A stretch of DNA of 64,000 nt from Defluviicoccus sp. bin129 (GCA_002239065.1 MPNO01000013.1:22214-86213), one strand, 5' to 3'. Positions 17,171 to 27,101 are shown, counted from the stretch's first letter. A program made the numbers and translations. Notes: a model not told the origin generated them from the sequence alone.

Positions 17171-17905
17171 ATGGATTGGCGGGACCACGGCATCGTTATC
17201 GCCCGCTTCAAGCACGGCGAGTCGTCCCTGGTGGTCAAGCTGCTGACCGAGAGCCACGGGCTGCACGCGGGGCTGGTCCGGGGCGGCACCGGCCGGAACG
17301 CCCGCGCGACCTACCAGATCGGCAACCGGGTCGCCGCGACCTGGCGGGCGAGGCTGCCCGACCACCTCGGCAACTACCGGGGCGAGCTCCTGCGCGGCCA
17401 CGCGGCCGAGCTGCTCGACGCCCGGTGGCCGCTCGCCGCGCTCGGCGCGGCGGCCGCCCTGGTCGAGGCGACGCTGCCGGAACGGGAGCCCAACCGCCCG
17501 GTATTCGAGTCCTTCGGCACGCTGCTGGACGGGCTCGCCACCGCCGGCTGGGCGGCGGCCTATGCGCGGTTCGAGGTCGCCCTGCTCGCCGCGCTCGGTT
17601 TCGGCCTCGATTTGGGAAGCTGCGCCGTCACCGGGGAGGCCGGGGATCTCGCCTTCGTCTCGCCGCGCACCGGGCGCGCGGTCTCCCGCGCCGCCGCCGG
17701 AACCTACCAAAATCGCCTGCTCGCCCTGCCGCCGTTCTTGATCGACCGCGGTGAGTCGGCCGATGCTGGGGACGTGGCCGCCGCGCTCCGGCTGACCGGC
17801 CATTTCCTCGCCCGCCAGGCGCTCGCGCCCGCCGAGCGCAAGATTCCGCCGGCGCGGGCGCGGTTCCACGACGCCATGGTTCGACTGTCCGCCGAGACCC
17901 GATGA
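17171..17905 (+). CDS. recO: DNA repair protein RecO
   Basis: A 244-residue recombination mediator (RecFOR pathway) that loads RecA onto SSB-coated DNA. The N-terminal OB-fold begins MDWRDHGIVIARFKHGESSLVVKLLTE, typical of alphaproteobacterial RecO, with the GLVRGG segment near residue 34. The helical C-terminal domain contains FEVALLAALGFGLDLGSCAVTG. The zinc-binding cysteine set of some RecO proteins is absent. The ATG at 17171 follows era by 11 bases, and the stop overlaps the parC start by four bases. Confidence 0.94.
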   Translation: MDWRDHGIVIARFKHGESSLVVKLLTESHGLHAGLVRGGTGRNARATYQIGNRVAATWRARLPDHLGNYRGELLRGHAAELLDARWPLAALGAAAALVEATLPEREPNRPVFESFGTLLDGLATAGWAAAYARFEVALLAALGFGLDLGSCAVTGEAGDLAFVSPRTGRAVSRAAAGTYQNRLLALPPFLIDRGESADAGDVAAALRLTGHFLARQALAPAERKIPPARARFHDAMVRLSAETR

Positions 17906-20142
17906 CCGATCCAGCCGATCTGTTCGAATCCGCGACCCGCGAGATCCCGCTGACCGAGGCGCTGGGCGAGCGCTATCTCGCCTACGCGCTGTCGACCATC
18001 ACCGCGCGGTCGCTGCCCGACGTGCGCGACGGGCTCAAGCCGGTCCATCGCCGGCTCCTGTTCGCGATGCGCCAGCTCAGGCTCGACCCCGATTCCGGTT
18101 TCAAGAAATGCGCCCGGGTGGTCGGCGACGTGATGGGCAAGTTCCACCCGCATGGCGACCAGGCGATCTACGACGCGATGGTCCGCATGGCGCAGGACTT
18201 CGCGGTGCGCTACCCGCTGGTCGAGGGGCAGGGGAATTTCGGCAATATCGACGGCGACGGGGCGGCGGCGATGCGCTACACCGAGGCGCGGCTGACCCGC
18301 TATGCGCTCGCCCTGCTGGAAGGGATCGACGAGGACGCGGTCGATTTCCGCGCCAATTACGACGGCACCGACGACGAACCGGCGGTGCTGCCGGGGGCCG
18401 TTCCCAACCTGCTGTGCAACGGGTCGAGCGGAATCGCGGTCGGCATGGCGACCAGCATCCCGCCGCACAATCTGGGCGAGGTGTGCGACGCGGCGCTCCT
18501 TCTGATCGACGATCCCGACGCGCCCGACGCGGCGCTGGTCGAGCTGGTGCCGGGGCCGGACTTCCCGACCGGCGGCGTCCTCGCCGAGCCGCGCTCGGCG
18601 ATCGAGGAGGCCTACGCCACCGGGCGGGGCAGCCTGCGCCTGCGCGCGCGCTGGGAGGTCGAGAAGCTGAGCCACGGCCAGTACCAGGTGGTGGTGACGG
18701 AAATCCCCTACCAGACCCAGAAGGCGCGGCTGATCGAACGGATCGCCGGGCTGATCGTCGAGCGCAAGCTGCCTTCGCTGGTCGATGTGCGCGACGAATC
18801 GGCGGAAGACCTGCGCCTCGTCCTCGAACCGCGCACGCGCACCGTCGATCCCGCGGCGATGATGGCCCAGCTGTTCCGCCATACCGAGCTCGAGACCCGG
18901 GTCTCGGTGAACATGAACGTGCTCGACGGCGGCCGGGTGCCGGTGGTGATGAACCTGCGGCAGATGCTGCGCGCCTTCCTCGACCACCGGCACGACATTC
19001 TCCGCCGGCGCACCCGGCACCGCCTGGACAGGATCGCCGCCCGCCTCGAAGTGCTCGCGGGCTACCTGATCGCGTTCGCCAATCTCGACGAGATCATCCG
19101 CATCGTGCGCGAGGAGGACGACCCCAGGGCGGCGATGATGGCGCGCTGGGAGATGAGCGAGGTCCAGGCCGAGGCGATCCTCAACATGCGCCTGCGCGCG
19201 CTGCGCCGGCTCGAGGAAGCGGAGATCCGGAAGGAGCACAAATCCCTCGAAGCCGAGCAGAGGGAGCTGAAGCGCCTGCTGAAGACCGAATCCCTGCGCT
19301 GGGAGCGCATCGCCGGGGAGATCCGCGACGTCCGGGACCGCTTCGGGGCGGACGGCGAAGGCGGCGCGCGGCGGACCACGATCGCCGATGCTCCGACCCT
19401 CGAGGAGGCTTCGGACGACGCGGCGGTCGAGCGCGAGCCGGTCACGGTGATCTGCTCGCAGAAGGGCTGGATCCGCGCCGTGCGGGGCCACCAGGAAGAC
19501 CCCGCCGCGCTCAAGTTCAAGGACGGCGACCGCGGCCGCTTCGTGCTGCACGCCCACAGCACCGACAAGCTGCTCGCCTTCGGCACCAACGGGCGCTTCT
19601 ACACCATCCCCTGCGACCGCCTGCCCAACGGGCGCGGCCATGGCGAGCCGGTGCGGCTGATGGTCGAGCTCGGCAACGACCAGGACATCGTCCGGCTGCT
19701 GGTCCACCGGCCCGGCGGCAGGCTGGTCGTCGCCGCGTCCGACGGAAGGGGCTTCGTGGTGCCGGAGGACGCGGTGGCGGCGCAGACCCGCGCCGGCAAG
19801 CAGGTGCTCAACCTCGCCCCGGGAGCCGAGGCGCAGGCCTGCGTCCGCGCCGGCGGGGACAGCGTGGCGGCGGTCGGAAGCAACCGCAAGCTGCTGGTCT
19901 TCCCGCTTTCGGAGCTACCCGAGATGCCGCGCGGACGCGGGGTGATCATGCAGCGCTACGCCGAGGGCGGGCTGTCCGACATCGCCGTCTTCGACCGCGC
20001 CCGGGGCCTCGCCTGGCGGTCCGGCCAGAGGACGCGGCGCGAGACCGCGCTCGAACCGTGGACCGGAAAGCGCGGCCAGGCGGGCCGCCTCGCGCCCAGA
20101 GGCTTCCCGCGCTCCAACCGGTTCTCGCTGGACGAGCTTTAG
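17902..20142 (+). CDS. parC: DNA topoisomerase IV subunit A
   Basis: A 746-residue decatenating topoisomerase subunit. Catalytic Tyr126 lies in [14 protein letters not shown]. The quinolone-determining region reads [12 protein letters not shown], with Gln instead of the serine found in E. coli ParC; I recall this as usual in alphaproteobacterial ParC. A coiled tower region (about 440-480) is followed by a short beta-pinwheel C-terminal domain. The length and position after recO favour ParC over GyrA. Its ATG overlaps the recO stop (ATGA). It ends the housekeeping operon. Confidence 0.95.
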   Translation: MTDPADLFESATREIPLTEALGERYLAYALSTITARSLPDVRDGLKPVHRRLLFAMRQLRLDPDSGFKKCARVVGDVMGKFHPHGDQAIYDAMVRMAQDFAVRYPLVEGQGNFGNIDGDGAAAMRYTEARLTRYALALLEGIDEDAVDFRANYDGTDDEPAVLPGAVPNLLCNGSSGIAVGMATSIPPHNLGEVCDAALLLIDDPDAPDAALVELVPGPDFPTGGVLAEPRSAIEEAYATGRGSLRLRARWEVEKLSHGQYQVVVTEIPYQTQKARLIERIAGLIVERKLPSLVDVRDESAEDLRLVLEPRTRTVDPAAMMAQLFRHTELETRVSVNMNVLDGGRVPVVMNLRQMLRAFLDHRHDILRRRTRHRLDRIAARLEVLAGYLIAFANLDEIIRIVREEDDPRAAMMARWEMSEVQAEAILNMRLRALRRLEEAEIRKEHKSLEAEQRELKRLLKTESLRWERIAGEIRDVRDRFGADGEGGARRTTIADAPTLEEASDDAAVEREPVTVICSQKGWIRAVRGHQEDPAALKFKDGDRGRFVLHAHSTDKLLAFGTNGRFYTIPCDRLPNGRGHGEPVRLMVELGNDQDIVRLLVHRPGGRLVVAASDGRGFVVPEDAVAAQTRAGKQVLNLAPGAEAQACVRAGGDSVAAVGSNRKLLVFPLSELPEMPRGRGVIMQRYAEGGLSDIAVFDRARGLAWRSGQRTRRETALEPWTGKRGQAGRLAPRGFPRSNRFSLDEL

Positions 20143-20226
20143 CCGGCCTCCCCGGTTGCGGAAATTGAGCCTGCGCCGCGGATCTGCTACAGCTTCGGGG
20201 ACATCTGTCCAGCAGGGAGCCTCCCG

Positions 20227-21321
20227 ATGAAGAGACGCAATTTCCTTACCAAGGCCGGCGCTGGTGCCGCCGGCGCGGCCGCGGCGGCCACGCTCGCCGC
20301 CCCCGCCGTGGCGCAGAAGCGCATCGAAATGGTGATGGTCACCACCTGGGGACGCGACTTCCCGGGGCTCGGGACCGGCGCGCAACGCCTCGCCAAGCGC
20401 ATCAACGACGCAACCGACGGCCGCATCCATGTCCAGTACTTCGCCGCCGGCGAGCGGGTCGGCGCCTTCGATTCCTTCGACGAGGTCGCGTCCGGCAACG
20501 CCCAGGCCTATCACGCGGCCGACTACTACTGGAAAGGCAAGCATCCCGGCTGGGCCTATTACTCCTCCGTGCCGTTCGGCCTCACCTATACCGAGATGAA
20601 CGCCTGGATCCGCTTCGGCGGCGGCCAGGAGCTGTGGGACGAGCTGGCCGGGAAGTTCGGCCTCAAATGCCTCGCGGCCGGCAATACCGGCGTCCAGATG
20701 GGCGGCTGGTTCAACAAGGAGATCAACTCCTCCGACGACCTCAAGGGCCTCAAGATGCGCATTCCGGGGCTCGGCGGCGACGTCATGGCCAAGCTCGGCG
20801 CCTCGCCGGTGTCGCTGCCGGGGGCCCAGATCTACGAGAACCTGGTGTCCGGCGCGATCGACGCCACCGAATGGGTGGGTCCGTGGAACGACAGCTTCCT
20901 GAAGTTCTACGAAGCCGCCAAGTACTACTACTACCCCGGCATGCACGAGCCCGGCACGATGCTCGCGTTCGGGATGAACGCATCCTGGTGGGGCAAGCTC
21001 TCCAAGTCCGACCAGACCATCATCGAGTCTCTGGCGGCGGCGGAGAACGACATCATGATGGCGGAGTACAACGCCAAGAACGGCGCTGCGCTCACCCGTC
21101 TGCTCACCGATCACGGCGTCAAGCTGCGCCAGTTCAACGACGATGTCTATGACAGCTTCGGCGAGGCCTCCGCGGAAGTGTTCGAGACGGTACGGGCGCA
21201 TAGCGACCTGGCCAACCGGATCCACGAGAGCTTCCTCAAGACGCGCAAGGACGTCGGCGGGTGGGCGAAGATTGCCGATCAGGCCTATCTTGCCCAGCGC
21301 AACCGCGTGCTCGACGTCTGA
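20227..21321 (+). CDS. TRAP transporter substrate-binding protein, 2-oxoacid (TakP) type
   Basis: A 364-residue periplasmic binding protein. The signal peptide starts MKRRNFLTKAG, an RRxFL pattern fitting Tat export, and is cleaved near residue 29 (AVAQ). The ATEWVGPWND segment near residue 215 and the FHEPG-like GMHEPGTML block resemble TakP-type receptors for pyruvate and other 2-oxo acids; the ligand is inferred. It is the first gene of a three-gene TRAP operon, separated from the permease genes by a strong hairpin. A GGGAG site precedes the ATG. Confidence 0.9.
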   Translation: MKRRNFLTKAGAGAAGAAAAATLAAPAVAQKRIEMVMVTTWGRDFPGLGTGAQRLAKRINDATDGRIHVQYFAAGERVGAFDSFDEVASGNAQAYHAADYYWKGKHPGWAYYSSVPFGLTYTEMNAWIRFGGGQELWDELAGKFGLKCLAAGNTGVQMGGWFNKEINSSDDLKGLKMRIPGLGGDVMAKLGASPVSLPGAQIYENLVSGAIDATEWVGPWNDSFLKFYEAAKYYYYPGMHEPGTMLAFGMNASWWGKLSKSDQTIIESLAAAENDIMMAEYNAKNGAALTRLLTDHGVKLRQFNDDVYDSFGEASAEVFETVRAHSDLANRIHESFLKTRKDVGGWAKIADQAYLAQRNRVLDV

Positions 21322-21335
21322 CGCATGGGTCGCAT

Positions 21336-21365
21336 GGCGGCCGGGCGGTCCGACGCCCGGCCGCC
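21336..21365 (+). promoter_or_regulatory. Intercistronic stem-loop after the TRAP binding-protein gene
   Basis: A perfect 12-bp GC-only stem (21336-21347 with 21354-21365) closes a 6-base loop, 14 bases after the stop codon. No T run follows, so it is not a classic terminator. Such hairpins often protect the binding-protein mRNA from 3' decay and reduce permease expression, which would fit the excess of receptor needed here. Confidence 0.7.
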
Positions 21366-21386
21366 GTCGCGGCGTAGGCGTATGCG

Positions 21387-22421
21387 ATGTTTCGATCCTC
21401 CCGCCGCCGGCGGGGCGTGCGGGTGACCGCCGCTGGCTGGCCGGCGACCGCGCTACGCGGCCTCGCCCTCGCGACGGCGGCGGTCGCCTTCGTCTTCACT
21501 CTCTGCAACTACCTGATCTACTGGCGCGGCTGGCCCGGTCTGGAAGGGCTGTTCGGCCATCTCGGCGTGTTCGGCTACGGCCCCGAAGGGCCCGGCCTCG
21601 ACGGCGCCGGGGCGGCGCTCGGCTGGCTCCAGCTCGCGGCCTACGCGGCGGCGGTGCTGGCGCCCTTCGTCTATGCCTGGTGGCGCGGGCGGCCGATGCG
21701 GAGCGACGCGGAAATCCTGTCCGCCGTCGCCGCCTATATCGCGCGCGCCGCCTTCTGGGGCGTGCTCCTGGTCGGGCTGGCCGACATGGCGATCTCCTTC
21801 CTCCGCGTCGAAGGGCTGCTGGTCGGCGCGGTCGGCGCGGAGCTCGCCGAGTCCCTCGGCCGGTCGCGGTTCCGCGGCGAGTTCGTGCACTACCCGCTGA
21901 TCGGCGTGGCCCTGGTCATCGCCGCGCTCACCCGGTCGGTCGGGTTCACCTGGCTCGCCTTCCTGATCGTGCTGGCCGAGCTGCAGATCGTCATCGCGCG
22001 CTTCGTGTTCTCCTACGAGCAGGCCTTCATGGGCGATCTGGTCCGGTTCTGGTACGCCGCCCTGTTCCTGTTCGCCAGCGCCTACACCCTGCTGCATGAG
22101 GGCCATGTCCGGGTCGACGTGCTCTATACCGGGTTCGGCGCGCGCGGCAAGGCGTGGACCAATGCGCTCGGCGCGGCGCTGCTCGGCGTGCCGCTCTGCT
22201 GGGTGATCCTGACCCGCGGCATGGCGGGCAAGTCCAATCTGATAAACGCGCCGCTGCTGAGCTTCGAGGTCACGCAGAGCGGCTACGGCATGTACGTCAA
22301 GTACCTGATGGCCGGGTTCCTGCTGGTCTACGCGCTGTCCATGCTGGCCCAGTTCCTCAGCCAGTTCCTGGCCAGCGCCGCGACCCTTCTCGACGAGCCC
22401 GAACCCGGCGGCGCCGGCTGA
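21387..22421 (+). CDS. TRAP transporter small permease subunit (DctQ), extended
   Basis: A 344-residue membrane protein of the DctQ type. The core small subunit is the last 170 residues or so, with four membrane segments and the FLFASAYTLLHEGHVRVDVLY block typical of the family. It is preceded by an extra hydrophobic N-terminal part (residues 20-190) with about three or four more membrane segments. Ordinary DctQ proteins are 160-200 residues long. The ATG at 21387 lacks a convincing ribosome binding site. The stop codon overlaps the large-subunit ATG by one base, indicating coupling. Confidence 0.88.
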   Translation: MFRSSRRRRGVRVTAAGWPATALRGLALATAAVAFVFTLCNYLIYWRGWPGLEGLFGHLGVFGYGPEGPGLDGAGAALGWLQLAAYAAAVLAPFVYAWWRGRPMRSDAEILSAVAAYIARAAFWGVLLVGLADMAISFLRVEGLLVGAVGAELAESLGRSRFRGEFVHYPLIGVALVIAALTRSVGFTWLAFLIVLAELQIVIARFVFSYEQAFMGDLVRFWYAALFLFASAYTLLHEGHVRVDVLYTGFGARGKAWTNALGAALLGVPLCWVILTRGMAGKSNLINAPLLSFEVTQSGYGMYVKYLMAGFLLVYALSMLAQFLSQFLASAATLLDEPEPGGAG

Positions 22422-25078
22422 TGGAAACCCTGTTCCTCGCCATCCTGATCCTGTCGATGGCGTTCGCGCTGGCGTCGGGCTATCCGGTCGCCTTCGCGCT
22501 GCCCGGCTCGGCGATCCTCAGCATCGGGCTCGCCGCGCTCACCGGCTGGCTGCTGCAGGGCGACAGCGACGCCTATTTCAGCCATGGCGGGCCGACCCAG
22601 TGGCTCAACGCAGGCGTGACCAATTTCCGCGGAATCTACTGGGAGGTCGAGCGCGACACGCTGATCGCGATCCCGCTCTTCGTCTTCATGGGCATCATGC
22701 TCGAGCGCTCCAAGGTGGCCGAGGACCTGCTGGTCACCATGGCGCAGCTCTTCGGGCCGATCCCCGGCGGGCTCGGGATCGCGGTGGTCTTCGTCGGCGC
22801 GCTGCTGGCCGCGACCACCGGCATCGTCGGCGCGACGGTGATCGCGATGGGGCTGATCTCGCTGCCGGTGATGCTGCGCAACAACTACTCGCGCCCGCTC
22901 GCCACCGGCACGATCAGCGCGTCGGGCACGCTCGGCCAGATCATCCCGCCCTCGATCGTGCTGATCATCCTCGCCGACCAGCTGTCCAACGCGACCGACC
23001 AGGCGAGCACGCTGCGCTCGACCGAGTACAAGCAGGCGACCGGCCAGTTCAGCATGCCGACCGAGTTCGACCTCACCTCGACCAGCGCCGGGGACATGTT
23101 CGTCGGCGCGTTGCTGCCGGGGCTCGTGCTGGTCGGGCTCTACATGACCTACATCCTCATCCTGTCCCTGCTCAAGCCGGGCACCGCGCCGCCGGTGCCG
23201 TTCCAGGGGCGCTACGACTGGCGCTTCGTGCAGCGCGTGCTGGTCGCGCTGGTGCCGCCGCTGACCCTGATCCTGCTCGTTCTGGGCTCGATCATCATGG
23301 GCATCGCCACCGTCAACCAGGCCGGCGCGATCGGCGCCGTCGGCGCGCTGCTCATGGCCGGCTACCGCCTCAAGGCGGGCCAGAGGGGCGCGTTCGTCCC
23401 GGGGCTGCTGGCCATCGCGGCGATACTGGTGATGGCCGGCCTGCTCTACTTCGTCGACATCAACGTCAAGAGCATCAAGACCGACACCGAGGCGTTCGCC
23501 ATCGCGCTCGCCGGCATCGCGACCGCCGTCTTTCTGGGCGCCGTGCTGTGGAGCGCTTGGCGCGCCTACCGGATCGACGACACGCTGGGCGGGGTGATGG
23601 TCGAGACCGCCAAGACCACCTCGCTGGTCTTCATCATCCTGCTCGGCGCGGCGATGCTGACCGCCGCGTTCCGCGCCTTCGGCGGCGAGGAGGGGGTGCG
23701 CGAGTTCCTGACCGGGCTGCCGGGCGGGTTCTACACCAAGTTCGCCGTCGTCATGGCGGTGATCTTCATCCTCGGGTTCTTCCTCGATTTCATCGAGATC
23801 GCCGTCGTGGTGGTGCCGATCATCGCGCCCATCCTGCTGTCGGACACCTCGGCCAACGTCACCGCCGTCTGGCTCGGCGTGATGATCGGCGTCAACATGC
23901 AGACCTCGTTCCTGACGCCGCCCTTCGGGTTCGCGCTGTTCTACCTGCGCGGGGTCGCGCCGCCCGAGGTCAGGACCACCCAGATCTATCTCGGCGTGGT
24001 GCCGTTCATCCTGCTCCAGCTCGTCGCGCTGGGCATCGTCGGGCTGTTCCCGGCGCTGGTGAACTACCTGCCCAACCGGGTCTATCTCGGCTCCGAGACC
24101 GCGCCGCCGCCCAAGAACCCGCGCCTCCAGCTCTGCCTCGAAGATCACCTGTTCGCCCGATACGACGCCGAGCGGGACCGGCTCGGCCGGGCGATCGGGA
24201 CGGCGCGCGGCCTCGATGCGAGCTATTTGCCCGACCAGCGGCGCCGCGCCTTCGCCGAGGGGCTGGAATCCGCCGCGGCGACGTTCGCGCATGTGGCGAC
24301 GGTGCGCGAGGCGGAGGCGAAGCTCGCCGCGACGCGCTCGTCCTACAAGCCGGTCCATCGCGAGGTGCGCGGACTCCAGGCGGGCATCCGCCGCGCCGAC
24401 GAGAGGCGCAAGGCGATCGAGGCGGAGATGCGGCGCATCGACACCGGGTCGGATCCCGCCGCCGCCGCCGCGCTGCACGCCGAGATCGACTCGCTGGTCC
24501 GCGAGCGCCAGGCCCTGGAGGCGCGCATACCGTCCGACTGGTCGGAGATCGAGAAGCGGTTCCGCGTCCTCAACGACGCCGAACGCCGCGCCCGGCTCGC
24601 CTATCGCCGCAATGTCGACGGCGCCTATGAGGCGGTCTCCTCGCTGCGCGGCGTCGTGGGCGACGCCGACCGGCTGGCGGCGATCGAGGGCACGTTGCTC
24701 GGACTGCGCACCGTCATCGCCGGGGAGGCGCCCAGGACGGCGATGGAGGCGGTGCGCGCGGTCGAGCGCAGCATCGCCAAGATCGCCGGCGCCGGGCAGA
24801 TCCGCAGCACGCTGTCGCGCGCGCGGCGCGAGCTGCGCCGTCGCAACCCGGACCGCGACAAGGCGATGCGCGGCTTCGACCAGGCGGTCGCGACCTTCCG
24901 TACCGAGCTTGCCTGGCGGTCGCGCGCCGCGCGGGAACTCGCGCCCGGGCTCGCCGCCTACGACCTCGCCATCCGCGACAGCATCGGCGTCCGGCAGCAG
25001 GACCGCCTGACCGGCGAGCAGGCGAGCGCGCTGTCGAGCTGCCTCGCCGACCACCGCGACATCTCGCTCAACTTCTGA
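22421..25078 (+). CDS. TRAP transporter large permease (DctM) with long coiled-coil tail
   Basis: An 885-residue protein. Residues 1-565 form the DctM permease, with many membrane helices and family motifs such as IPLFVFMGIMLERS, the SGTLGQIIPPSI block and NMQTSFLTPPFGFALFYLRG. Residues about 566-885 are hydrophilic and predicted to be largely alpha-helical and coiled-coil, rich in Glu, Arg and Ala. They have no membrane segment and would lie on one face of the membrane. I do not recognise this domain. The frame shows no break between the two parts, so the fusion is genuine in this sequence. Confidence 0.9.
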   Translation: METLFLAILILSMAFALASGYPVAFALPGSAILSIGLAALTGWLLQGDSDAYFSHGGPTQWLNAGVTNFRGIYWEVERDTLIAIPLFVFMGIMLERSKVAEDLLVTMAQLFGPIPGGLGIAVVFVGALLAATTGIVGATVIAMGLISLPVMLRNNYSRPLATGTISASGTLGQIIPPSIVLIILADQLSNATDQASTLRSTEYKQATGQFSMPTEFDLTSTSAGDMFVGALLPGLVLVGLYMTYILILSLLKPGTAPPVPFQGRYDWRFVQRVLVALVPPLTLILLVLGSIIMGIATVNQAGAIGAVGALLMAGYRLKAGQRGAFVPGLLAIAAILVMAGLLYFVDINVKSIKTDTEAFAIALAGIATAVFLGAVLWSAWRAYRIDDTLGGVMVETAKTTSLVFIILLGAAMLTAAFRAFGGEEGVREFLTGLPGGFYTKFAVVMAVIFILGFFLDFIEIAVVVVPIIAPILLSDTSANVTAVWLGVMIGVNMQTSFLTPPFGFALFYLRGVAPPEVRTTQIYLGVVPFILLQLVALGIVGLFPALVNYLPNRVYLGSETAPPPKNPRLQLCLEDHLFARYDAERDRLGRAIGTARGLDASYLPDQRRRAFAEGLESAAATFAHVATVREAEAKLAATRSSYKPVHREVRGLQAGIRRADERRKAIEAEMRRIDTGSDPAAAAALHAEIDSLVRERQALEARIPSDWSEIEKRFRVLNDAERRARLAYRRNVDGAYEAVSSLRGVVGDADRLAAIEGTLLGLRTVIAGEAPRTAMEAVRAVERSIAKIAGAGQIRSTLSRARRELRRRNPDRDKAMRGFDQAVATFRTELAWRSRAARELAPGLAAYDLAIRDSIGVRQQDRLTGEQASALSSCLADHRDISLNF

Positions 25079-25081
25079 GGT

Positions 25082-25813
25082 CTAGCCCGGCCCCCGGTAG
25101 CGCTGCCAGCCGCCGGCGGCGAGGATCTCGACCGGGCGGAAGCGGATCTTGTAGGCCATCTTCGCGCAGTCCTCGATCCAGTAGCCGAGATAGACATGCG
25201 GCAGGCCGCTGGCGGCGGCGCTCTCGACCAGCCAGTAGACCATGTAGGTGCCGAGGCTGCGCCGCGGCTGGTCCGGCGCGAAGAAGCTGTAGACCGCCGA
25301 CAGCGAGTCGCTCAACCGGTCCGCCAGCATCACGCCGAGAAGCACGCCCCCGGCGTTGCGGAACTCGATCAGCCGGGTGTCGATCGGCGTGTCCTCGACC
25401 ATCGAGCGGTAGTCGCCGAAGGTCATCGACGACATGTCGCCGCCGCCGTGGCGCGATCGCTGGTAGGCGGCGAACAGCCGGTACTGCTCGACGGTGGCGA
25501 TCGCCGTCCGGTCCCGGGCGCGGAGATCCGCGTTGGCGCGCGCCACGCGCCGGATCGACCGGCTCATCTCGAAACCGTCGGTGCAGATCCGGATCGGGAC
25601 GCAGGCCGAGCAGTTCGGGCAGGCGGGGCGGTAGGCGAGGCCGTGGCTGCGGCGGAACCCGGCGCGCGACATCCGCTCGTACAGCTCGTCGGCGCCGGGA
25701 CCGCCGAGCTCGGTGACGACCTTGCGCTCCTGCCGCCCGGGCAAATAGGGGCAGGGCAGGACGCGGGTGCCGAAGAACATCCGGTCCGGCCGGCGGAGCG
25801 GCTGGCCGGTCAT
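25082..25813 (-). CDS. bpt: Aspartate/glutamate leucyltransferase
   Basis: A 243-residue aminoacyl-tRNA-protein transferase of the Bpt/Ate1 group. It adds leucine to N-terminal Asp or Glu and so marks proteins for ClpS/ClpAP. Typical features are the N-terminal CPYLPGRQERKVVTEL, the cysteine pair in ACPNCSACVPIRI, and the GTYMVYWLVE and GYWIEDCAKMAYK segments. The start is the ATG at 25811-25813; a longer reading would add 31 atypical residues. Its stop is three bases from the convergent TRAP permease gene. The parC-to-hemB neighbourhood is its usual one. Confidence 0.93.
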   Translation of the reverse strand: MTGQPLRRPDRMFFGTRVLPCPYLPGRQERKVVTELGGPGADELYERMSRAGFRRSHGLAYRPACPNCSACVPIRICTDGFEMSRSIRRVARANADLRARDRTAIATVEQYRLFAAYQRSRHGGGDMSSMTFGDYRSMVEDTPIDTRLIEFRNAGGVLLGVMLADRLSDSLSAVYSFFAPDQPRRSLGTYMVYWLVESAAASGLPHVYLGYWIEDCAKMAYKIRFRPVEILAAGGWQRYRGPG

Positions 25814-26075
25814 CGCCGCCTCGGATCCACAATCGTTGCGCCCGTCATGGCCCGGATAATAGGGCCAGGGGCGGCGGCCCGCCAACACCCGAAACGACCG
25901 CGGCACGCGCCGCCAACCGCGCCGCGAGCGCTTCCCCCTTCTGGTCGGTCGCAGAAAGGTTCATAGAAATTCAATGGGTTAAAATGTATTCTCCGGCCTG
26001 ACAAAGGGCTGTCCCGACCCGCTGGTTTCGACGCGGGCCGCGCGGTGCCCGGCAATGCCGTCAAGGGAGGCCCGA

Positions 26076-26498
26076 ATGGCCGAGAACGTGATCGCGGCCG
26101 ATGAGCTCGAAGCGCGGCTGGTCGCCGCCCCGTTCAACGCCTGGATGGGGCTGCGGATCCTGTCCTGCACCGAAGACGGTATCGAGATCGGCATGACCTG
26201 GCGCGAGGAGATGATTTCCAACCCCAGGCTCAGGATCACCCATGGCGGCATCATCGGCGCGCTGATCGACGTGGCGGCGGATTACGCGGTCGCCGCCAAG
26301 CTCGGGGTGCCGGTGCCCACCGTCGACCTCAGGGTCGACTATCACCGCGCCGCCCAGCCCGGCGACCTGGTGGCCAAGGGACGGGTGGTCCGTCTCGGCG
26401 GCACCAACGCCGTCGCCGAGGCGTCGGTCCACGACGCCGAGGACCGGCTGGTCGCGAGCGGGCGCGGGGTCTATTTCGCCGCCGCCGCCAAGTCCTGA
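26076..26498 (+). CDS. PaaI-type acyl-CoA thioesterase (hot-dog fold)
   Basis: A 140-residue hot-dog thioesterase. The motif ITHGGIIGALIDVAADYAVA near residues 55-75 holds the HGG-Asp pattern of the PaaI/YbgC-like group, and the YHRAAQPGDLVAKGRV strand follows. Such enzymes cleave aryl- or acyl-CoA; the substrate is unknown. The ATG at 26076 is preceded by AGGGAGG. The 262-base gap upstream, divergent from bpt, is AT-rich near 25960-25995 and probably holds its promoter. The flavin reductase gene follows 78 bases on. Confidence 0.88.
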   Translation: MAENVIAADELEARLVAAPFNAWMGLRILSCTEDGIEIGMTWREEMISNPRLRITHGGIIGALIDVAADYAVAAKLGVPVPTVDLRVDYHRAAQPGDLVAKGRVVRLGGTNAVAEASVHDAEDRLVASGRGVYFAAAAKS

Positions 26499-26576
26499 CC
26501 GCCCACCCGCTTTGAAGCCGCCGTCCGGCTCAAGTACACTGGACGAAGCGGGCGTGAAACGGCGCGACGGGGCAGG

Positions 26577-27101
26577 ATGACGGAAGGCGAGATGACTTTG
26601 GATCCGAGGGCGCTGCGCGACGCGTTTGGCTGTTTCGCGACCGGCATCACCGTGATCACCACCGTCGACGCGGACGGGACCCCCTACGGCGTGACCGCGA
26701 ATTCCTTCGCCTCGCTCTCGCTCGACCCGCCGCTCTGCCTGTTCTGTCTCGACTACAAGGCGATGAGCTTCGAGGCGTTCCACGCATCCGGCCATTTCGC
26801 GGTCAACGTGCTCGGCGAGGACCAGGAGGGCCTGTCGGCCAACTTCGCCAGGTCGCAGCCCGACAAGTGGAACGGGGTCGCGTACAACAGCTGGCAGACC
26901 GGCAGCCCGATCCTGCCCGGATGCCTCGCCAACCTCGAATGCGACACCCATGCGATCCACGAGGGCGGCGATCACGTCATCGTGGTCGGGCGCGTCCGCG
27001 AGATGGCCTATCGCGAGGACGGCTCCCGGCCGCTGCTCTACTATCGGGGGCGCTACAACGCGCTGGCCGGGGACGCGGCGGTCAGCGCATCTCGGACGTA
27101 G
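26577..27101 (+). CDS. Flavin reductase (HpaC-like, FMN-binding split barrel)
   Basis: A 174-residue NAD(P)H:flavin reductase. FATGITVITTVD near residue 20, PYGVTANSFASLSLDPPL, and the later FAVNVLGEDQEGLS are the standard motifs of the family that feeds reduced flavin to two-component monooxygenases. No monooxygenase is nearby. The GHFAVNVL block and the HAIHEGGDHVIVVGRV segment complete the fold. The 3' end overlaps the convergent threonine dehydratase gene by 20 bases. Start codon: the ATG at 26577, with a second in-frame ATG at 26592. Confidence 0.9.
   Translation: MTEGEMTLDPRALRDAFGCFATGITVITTVDADGTPYGVTANSFASLSLDPPLCLFCLDYKAMSFEAFHASGHFAVNVLGEDQEGLSANFARSQPDKWNGVAYNSWQTGSPILPGCLANLECDTHAIHEGGDHVIVVGRVREMAYREDGSRPLLYYRGRYNALAGDAAVSASRT

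Noticed and set aside
17902..20142. GyrA rather than ParC
   Set aside because: The length, the position after recO and the short C-terminal domain without a GyrA-box fit ParC. No second topoisomerase subunit in the window allows a direct comparison, so this rests on family knowledge.
22328..25054. A 908-codon open frame antisense to the TRAP large permease
   Set aside because: The plus-strand protein has clear DctM motifs, while the antisense product is a low-complexity Asp/Glu/His/Arg sequence produced by GC3 bias.
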